64,000 nucleotides of DNA from Diogma glabrata (lineage: Eukaryota; Arthropoda; Insecta; Diptera; Cylindrotomidae): NCBI GenBank assembly GCA_963693315.1, contig OY856186.1, positions 285,902,492 through 285,966,491 of the forward strand. The letters run 5' to 3'. The stretch's first letter is position 1, and each line of letters begins with the position of its first letter. The position numbers were made by a program, and so were the translations under genes. The notes below the pieces were generated by a model. That model worked only from the letters and a program-made list of their open reading frames with translations, made no database searches and was not told the origin of the DNA. Of the stretch, positions 56,780 to 64,000 are shown piece after piece.

Positions 56780-57467
56780 GTATTTTTGATTTTTTTATAA
56801 TTTTTGCAATAATTTAAAAATTTTTGAATAAATTTAAATTTTGTAATAATTTCTGGAATATTTTTAAAATTTTGAAAAAAAATTTCAATTTTTGATATTA
56901 TAATTTTTGGAATATTTTTGGATTTCTGAAAGAAATCTGAATTTTTGATTTTATAATATTTCTTGAAACGCTGGAGAGGAGAGGTTTTTGGGTAGTTTTT
57001 TGGAGAGGTTTTTGAGTAGTTTGCTGAGTGTATCATCTTTTCACTAAATTATGTTAATATATGATCTGTTATAATTTTCGGGCAACGAATTGAAGTTTCG
57101 TGTTAGTTTTGTAATAAATTTCTAAACAGAGATAAAATACTTGTACTTTTACAAAGAGTATTATGTTTGATATACATCACTGCCGATGACTAAAAACAAT
57201 GTCCTTATAAAAAATTTATGCTGAAAACTATATCAAAATTCTTAACCAAAACAGAAGTCTTTAAATATCACAGAGCTGTGAGATTTCAGCCCCTAATACT
57301 TTTATTTATTATATTTGTTAATTGTACTTATGTTGAAATTTAAATGAATACATTACAATACTATTTTTACATTTATTTATAAATTATTAAACTAAATATT
57401 TAATCAAGACCCCCTTCTCCCTGGACAATAGTGTCCCGTTTTACCAATGTTAAAATCTGGTTACCTA
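56780..57467 (+). repeat. Third, uninverted partial copy of the palindrome centre
   Basis: The stretch 56780-57284 matches 50072-50573 in direct orientation up to and through the central hairpin tcacagagctgtga. It then continues into new sequence (ttcagcccctaatac...) to a terminus ending tggttaccta. It shows what followed the hairpin before the inversion. The minus-strand frame at 56686-57036 is incidental. Confidence 0.85.
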
Positions 57468-57613
57468 AGTCTAGTTACCCATCAACCATTTTGACACTGT
57501 GATCAATTGTAAATGTGTAATAATCATAGTAATTGCTACACAAAACTCATTTATCATCAATTTTGTTTATTGCAATTTTGTTGAAAATAATAGTCCAGTC
57601 AAATTAGCGATTG

Positions 57614-58606
57614 ACCTCGGAATAAGATAATAAGTTGAATTTTTGTACATACACTTAATTTTGGCGTTGTAAAAGTTTTCTAAAATGGCTCCTTATATCA
57701 CGTGTCTGCGTCGTAAGTTATTCAAGGCAAAAGGTAAAAAATATTTTTTCCCGATTATCTCGGTTTCTATTGCTCCAATGATGTTAACATTTATTATAAC
57801 AAATGTAAAGCATGAAATTTGCGACAAATTTTATTTATAACATTTTTCCATGCGCTCAACTATTTTTGCGATAGAAGGCGATGAAGCACTTTTCTTGACT
57901 CTGCTACTGCATCAGCTGTTTGACCACAAAATAAACACAATTTTTTTAAATCAAACACCTCCATTCCTTTTTACGAGATACACTGGGTGATGGTAAAGGT
58001 CGATCTTCTTCTACTTCGTTTCGAGGAAGCTATAGAATTTTTGCTGATGTAAACATTTCGACACTCAAAATGCACATTGACAGAAGTTAAAATATTTTAG
58101 AAGTCTATGTGACCATCATTTCTTTCAACACTAGCAGTTTTTTTAATTTTAAAGCACGCGCTACATTAACAAAAACGCCTTTTGAAAGTGGCTTTTCACA
58201 AATAAAACACGAGCCATAATTTTCAAAATTGTACGTTCGTCGTTGCCGAGATCGGAAACGAGAATTATTCAAAATTAAAGGTAATATTCACAGTTGACCT
58301 TGCTTTACAGTATATATCGCTGAGCGCTGCGCGTTCACCGCCCTCTATCACAAAAGTGGTTGAGCACAGAGAAAAATGATTCAAACAATTTGTCGCAAAT
58401 TTTATGCTCTACAATTTTATAATAAATGTTAACATCATTGGAGCAAAATAAAAAGAGATAATCACGAAAAACTGTTTTTTTTACCTTTGACCTTGAATAA
58501 CTTACAACGCAGGCACGGGATTTTAAGAGACTTTTGCGGTAACTTTTAAGAACGCCAAAATTAAGGTATATACAAAAATTCAACTTATTATCTCTTATTC
58601 CGAGGT
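57614..58606. mobile_element. 1-kb foldback-type element
   Basis: Arms of about 290 bp: the left starts acctcggaataag, the right ends cttattccgaggt. Shared inner blocks include 'aataagttgaatttttgta', 'tgatgttaacatttattata' and 'atttgcgacaaattttat'. The middle (57900-58320) is less AT-rich and non-coding. No transposase was found; the 82-codon minus frame at 58335-58583 is the right arm. Confidence 0.75.
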
Positions 58607-60780
58607 TGACCCCTTTTTTATACTAAATGACTATAAGTTTTTAATTTAAAATGTTTTTACTATTAAATGTATAAAAATGCCGAATTTCCCGTTTTTTTCT
58701 CGCTCTCTGTTTTCTAAGAAATATCCCACGCTTTTCTCCAACGGGGAAAAGCTCGCGATTTGGCAACAGTGACTCATAGTAATTTCTATAGTAATTTATG
58801 TACCTAGTTTTTCTCTCATTCCAATTACAATTTTCAACATCAAAACTTTACACTATTAAACTAGATGAAAAAAAAATCACAATTTTTATTATACGGCTGG
58901 CTGGGCTATAATATGGTATGGATTTTTTATATGGTTTTTTATGTTTTGTTTCTCTAGCTTGTTTTTTGTTATCTACAAATTTTCACATTCAATCATTCAT
59001 GAAAAATAGAAATTATACTGACCAACCAAAAAATAAAATTTTAGCTGAGAATAAAATAAAATTGAGATGTATGAGATTAAATTTATAGTTTTTTCAAAAG
59101 CAACACGTCATCTTTAATTAGTTTTATCAACAAAATGACTTTTTACATTAATTTTTTTTTGAATAGCCTCGCATCACGCTTGAATTTGAAAGAACCTTAA
59201 TATCCATACAATAGAATCCATACGTTGTACACAACAGGAAAACCTAATGCTACCTTCTCAAGGTATTGATTGAATGATACCCAGTAGTGCCGTGCTGAAC
59301 GCAGAGCTCGTCGTTCAGGCAGCATGAGCATTATAACGAAACCCGTTTGGGTGATCCTTTCGTTATAACGCTCAAGTTCACCGAATTAATTGAACCCTGT
59401 CACTGCGATAATGTAATAGATTATCGATAGGGCTAATTTAATTTACTACTCTATAGCCTCTAATCCATTCTTTACCATTAACAAAACGTCGGCACAAAAT
59501 TCACATAAAAATTCTTGAACATTTCTCATCCACCAAACTTAACATACATATAAACGTTAATCAAATAGAATTTTTGTAAAAATAAAAAAAAATAATGTAA
59601 TAATGATAGCAATTTCTTTTCTATTTAAATTCTTTTCTATTTTTTATTGTCTTATTTCATTTTCATTTTATTTATTTCAATTACGAAACGTAAAGCTTCA
59701 ACAACAACAAAAATAATCATCATCATTATCTTCGTAATTTAAGCTTAAGTTGAAGTAAAGTAACACAATGAGAAAATGTATTTTTGATGAAAGAAAATTG
59801 CTCAAAAAAATGTTTTTTATTTTCACTTTTCTTAAGAATTTACTTCCTTGATTCTTTGTTTTTGGTTTGTTATCTAAAGAAAAAACCGGGGAAATTGAAG
59901 AATAGAAGATTTTCTGGAACAAAACAAGATATCAAACATAAACTTACAACTAATTTTTTGACTTAAATTTCATGTCGTGTTTAAGCTTAACAAGAATTAG
60001 TTTATCATGTTTTTCTGTATAATGGATATGTCACGTTACGATATAATGTGAAGTTTAATTTAAATGCCTCTGAGATTATAGCCGTGTTCGATTTGACTGA
60101 AACAAGTGAATTATCTGAAAAATTGTATGCAATTGTTGTTGTTTTTTCAGTCAAATCGAACGCACCTAATAGATAAAAATATTAAGAACATTTCACGTAA
60201 AAGTAGTATTGATAATAAATTTGAATTTTAATCTTTCGGCCATTTTGAATATTAATTAAAATTTGACAGTTTTCTAAATAAAAATTTTTGATTTGTCAGT
60301 ATTTTTTTATTGATTAATTTTTGGATATTTTTTTACATAAATCTCCGTATTTTTCTTTTTATATATTTTGGTTTGATAAATTATGTGTAGAAAATTTAGA
60401 TTTAAAAATTATTTCTAATTTAATCAATCATCAATATTTATAATGATTGATGAACTTACTAAAGATAAGGATGTGAAAGTTAAATAAATCTAATTTTGGT
60501 TATGTGATAATATTTAATAAATGTTATGATATGTGTTTATTTTCATTAAATTGTTCGAAATGAGAAATGCGTAAATAATTGACAGAAATTTGATGTTTGT
60601 TTGGTGTGAAATGGTGCAGGTGGCAACTTCTTGTCGTGAGATAAATAGTTAGAATAGAATATCCAAGACAGATTTTCAGATCAACTTCAGACTGTTTTGC
60701 TGATCAGTCGGGGCAAACATTTTTTGTTTTCTTAATGAAAAACATGTTCTGATCAGACTGTCACTTTTGTTTCTATCCCT
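58607..60780. other. AT-rich sequence with small hairpins, no gene seen
   Basis: The stretch 59215-59400 is less AT-rich and contains a cgttataacg/cattataacg inverted pair, but I cannot assign it. A hairpin at 60082-60167 (gttcgatttgactgaaa / tttcagtcaaatcgaac) looks like a small MITE. Frames at 59698-59966 have no motif. Confidence 0.4.
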
Positions 60781-61160
60781 ATCCCATTTGTACTGGTTCA
60801 GACAGACTGTGTCTGTTTAGTATAGGTAATTTCAACGAAGGAATCGAGAAAGAAGGACCTAGAATGATCTGCGAAACCCTCACCTCCTCGAAACAATTTA
60901 AAAAAGTCCACCATGCCTCAGGAGAAAGTAGTCAGGAAAGGCAGGAATGTCAATTCAATAAATATAGTGACTTTAAGGAGGCTCAGTGCCCCAGTTGCCA
61001 CCATGCTGTGAATTCAGTTTAAAAAGGATTCATTGTTGTACCTATACTGTAATTATGAGCAGACACTAACTCTAGGTGTTCTCTCTTCTTGAAGAGCGTC
61101 AGAAATGTAGCGCAGAAATCCTTAGGCGGTCAAAAACATGGGCTGCACATAAAAAAATGA
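60781..61160. other. Less AT-rich island, open frame without ATG
   Basis: The frame 60792-61022 (plus) is open for 76 codons before a stop, without a good start codon, and ends with a CPSCHH motif. The inverted words gtataggta (60820) and tacctata (61040) bracket it. It could be an exon or a relic; I recognise no family. Confidence 0.2.
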
Positions 61161-64000
61161 AATGTGCATATTATACTTGAAAATGCCTTGAAATTTCGAA
61201 GAACCTCGTCACCAAAAAATATATATAATTTTTAAAAAGAACAGAGACAAACAAAATAAAAAATTATTGAAATAGAACACTAAAACTTATTCCGACATTA
61301 AATCCTTTTTGTTTTGTTGTAAATTTTCTTTTTATCTATTTTTCTGTTATAAATAATTATTTAAGCAGATTTTCTTTCTCATCTAATCTAAAGAAAAAAC
61401 ATGAATTCTTAGAGAAAATAATATGTTTTTTCAATTTATTTTCCTTTTCATTCGAAATTAAATAGAAAAAGTTTTTTATTTTAAAATAAAATCAATGAAT
61501 TGAGTAACAGATGTAAGTAAGCATGAAAATATGAATTGGAAGATCCCTATAATCTAATGTGTGAATAATTACTTTTTTGGATTATTTCAATAAATTAAAT
61601 ATAATCTTGACACATTTACTTTTCGTGATTGTATAATTGGATTTCAAAATATTGTCGCCAGTTTTTACTTTTCGAAAACGTTTTGTTGAATTTTAATACT
61701 TCTAACTATGTCGTGGTAATTTGGCAAAACATCAAATAGACATGAACATCATTTGAGCTTTTAAGATTATTTTTTTATTTAGTAAAATTTATTAGAATTA
61801 TAATTAAAAGTTTAGAGAAGAAATAAATAGCAGTTGTGGCAGAAGTTGTGAGTTTTGATAAATTTTATGCTATAACAAAAAACATCAATTGGCACAAACC
61901 ATCAAATCAAAAATTTTGCTAAATTAATAAAAAAAAAGAAAATGATTTTTAAGATTTTCGAAATAAAATGGAAACCGAAAAAATATACAAGTTAAAATCA
62001 TTTTATTTATTTGGTGCAATGCAGATAACAACAGATAAAGTATTGAAAATGTCTATAAAATGAAACAATAAATAGTTTTCGTTTGGTGATTTTTAAGAAC
62101 GCAAACAGATGCATTGTTCATCGTCATTCATTGAATTGTATCTTCATTTTACTTATGGCTCATGCTGTGGGTTAAATAAAATGAATGAGTTTGAATCCAA
62201 AAAAATTTGGAATTCACAACTGAGCCTTGCCATATCCTTTTATTATATGGTGTTCATATAATAAAATATTTGACAGAAACGCAACAGCAATATAAAAATT
62301 TAAACAAAACAGTTAAATGTAAATTAAAAAAACATCTGGTGAATAAATGTTGGTCAGTGTTGTTATATTGATTGCGCATTTAGATAAAAAATTTAATTTC
62401 TTTTCATTGTGACGTACTAAAAATATAGCAGACGAAATGAGATTTATGAATCCAATTTATTTATCTTGTTCGGTTATTTTATGTTATTTTTTTAAATCGT
62501 TTTCCGAATACAAAATTTCAAAATAAAAATACAATACACTTTTTTTTATTACACAGATACACACTAGGCTTGAGATTTCAAATTTGCTAGTTCTGTAAAA
62601 TTCCAAGGGTTAATTTGCATGAGTTAATTTTCCTAGTTTGGATTAGTCCGGCGGGTGACAGTAGCATTTGGTTGACAGGGTTGAATCAACTTAGCTTATT
62701 ATGCAACTTTGTAGTACGAGCATAGCTATACACATACGTTTTTGTATGCACAAAATTTAATGAATATATTGTTGATTATATAAATTATTTAACAAAGTTT
62801 TAAACAAATTTAATAAATTTAAATCAAAACTAGAGCACACCATCTTCACTATAAGCTTTGTCTTCAAAATTATTACTAATACTAGATTCCAATTTGCTGA
62901 ATAAACAATTGGCTAATTTCATTAAACAAGTTTAGTATAATTTAGCATGAAACACAGTCCTAACTCCTAGTAATATATTTTAATACAAATGTTACGATGA
63001 AGATGGCGTACTTTAGTTTAACTTTAAATTTTTTTTATAAATATTTTGATGTGTAACATTTAGTTTTCGCGTGCAATAAATATCAATAGATAAAATCTAC
63101 TATTTGGAAGAATAAAAAATATTTTTATGTGTAAGTGTAAAATATACATTTTTTTGTTATTTTATTTTAGAACAAATTTGAATATTTTTGTGCATGTGTT
63201 ACGAAAATTTTTTTATTTGCATTTATCTGTGATACAACTCTGTTTTAATTTGCATGTTTATTTCAAAATTCGAAAAAAAACTCAACCCATAAAGCGAACC
63301 AACGTTTAAACAATCGGCAACGAAAGAAGACGTAAAACAAAAATTCTATTTTTGTAAAAATTTATTTTCTAAACAAAACAATGAATTCAGCTATTATTCC
63401 TCAATTGACCGATTTGCAGAAACATTAAACATAAGCAGTTTGTTCGGTTAAGTGAAAAGTTAATAAATTTCTATTGAAATTGTGATTATAGTATTTTTGA
63501 TATTTTTTTATTGTTAAATAATAGAAATGCCTTATGGTATGTTGGTTTTAGTTTAAATTAAAAATACTTAAACGACATTTATTTATATATAAGTTGGATT
63601 TAATAGTTTCGGATCTAAGGGATACTAAAGTTAATTTTAGTTAAACTAACCATTCCTTGAAAACCATCCCCTTAAACTAACCATTCCTTGAAAACAAATC
63701 AAACAAAAAACTTCACATCTGCTAAATCAAATCACGTCATTTAAAAATTGCAACTCACAATTTGTTCTATATAATATTTAAATGAGATAATTTCCCTATA
63801 AAATTTTGGCAGTGTACATATTGTCAATCAACAAATGTTAAAAACAAGAAAATTAAAATATTTTTAAGTAAATAAAACAATTCTAATTCTCTTAATTGAC
63901 GATAACATTAGTTTTTATATGAATAATAAATTTTCTTAAAGAAATGAAAATTTCTTATGATGACATGACAAACATTTCGTTTTTCTTATTTTTGGCATAG
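61161..64000. other. AT-rich sequence, no gene supported
   Basis: A tandem pair 'aaactaaccattccttgaaaa' (with one base fewer per copy) occurs at 63643 and 63675. Frame 63127-63309 has no recognisable product. Nothing else is seen. Confidence 0.4.

Larger units (their letters stand above)
46282..57467. mobile_element. hAT-like element family spanning the inverted duplication
   Basis: The left terminus aaggtgaccaaccgtcctgc with a following ggcgggacagtccctg, and the right terminus (reverse complement) taggtaaccagattttaac with acgggacact, look like the two ends of a hAT element of the type with GACCAG...GTCCCG ends. The hATC fragment (46331-46549) fits. The portion 56780-57467 is the right part of another copy. 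Whether all of 46282-57467 is a single rearranged insertion or several is not decidable here. Confidence 0.4.

Noticed and set aside
58361..58375. Second CACAGAGAAAAAT terminus like that of the SAM-domain element
   Set aside because: It lies inside an arm of the 57614-58606 foldback element with no partner end or gene; taken as coincidence.

Overview
This window is AT-rich eukaryotic DNA, almost certainly from an insect. It has short GT-AG introns (about 54-67 nt), Ty3/gypsy and LTR elements, an X-element/BS-like LINE, several hAT elements, a Harbinger-like MITE, a Helitron end and long (TA)n tracts. A run of exactly 200 N marks an assembly gap. I recognise no conserved host gene, rRNA or intact tRNA. 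The window is nested mobile DNA in featureless AT-rich sequence.

Layout. 1-730: a Helitron 3' end abutting a perfect hairpin. 2307-16984: an old minus-strand Ty3/gypsy element with 197/196-bp LTRs, a GTAT target duplication and broken gag and pol. Its 3' LTR holds a 700-bp MITE, its interior holds foldback elements, and between its gag and pol lies a young LTR element (8197-15980). The two 622-bp LTRs of that young element differ at one base by eye. It has no gag-pol: its interior is two tandem arrays (269-bp and about 43-bp units) and one 75-residue ORF for a predicted N-myristoylated, single-pass membrane protein, reachable by a predicted splice.

19641-23443: a unit with CACAGAG terminal inverted repeats that carries one seven-exon gene with an N-terminal SAM-like domain and no transposase I recognise. 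A related repeat at about 35235-35556 lacks the unit, so it behaves as a mobile element. This is the best candidate for something undescribed.

29145-29702: a (TTAGAG)n array, telomere-like in sequence. 30806-34692: a hAT element (8-bp duplication CTTATAAA) containing a second hAT element; both have decayed transposases. 35557-37008: a Harbinger-like MITE (TAA duplication) with another MITE inside. 37417-44326: a hAT-type element (duplication ATTCAAAT) holding a (TA)n tract, in which sits an element with about 1-kb inverted repeats, in which sits an intact 1007-codon endonuclease/reverse-transcriptase LINE ORF with a poly(A) tail.

46216-54850: an inverted duplication with arms of about 4.3 kb, centred on a 6-bp hairpin and derived from a hAT element; a third partial copy at 56780-57467 shows the arrangement before duplication. 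The rest (58607-64000) is AT-rich with small hairpins only. Boundaries were read by eye; database searches were not possible.
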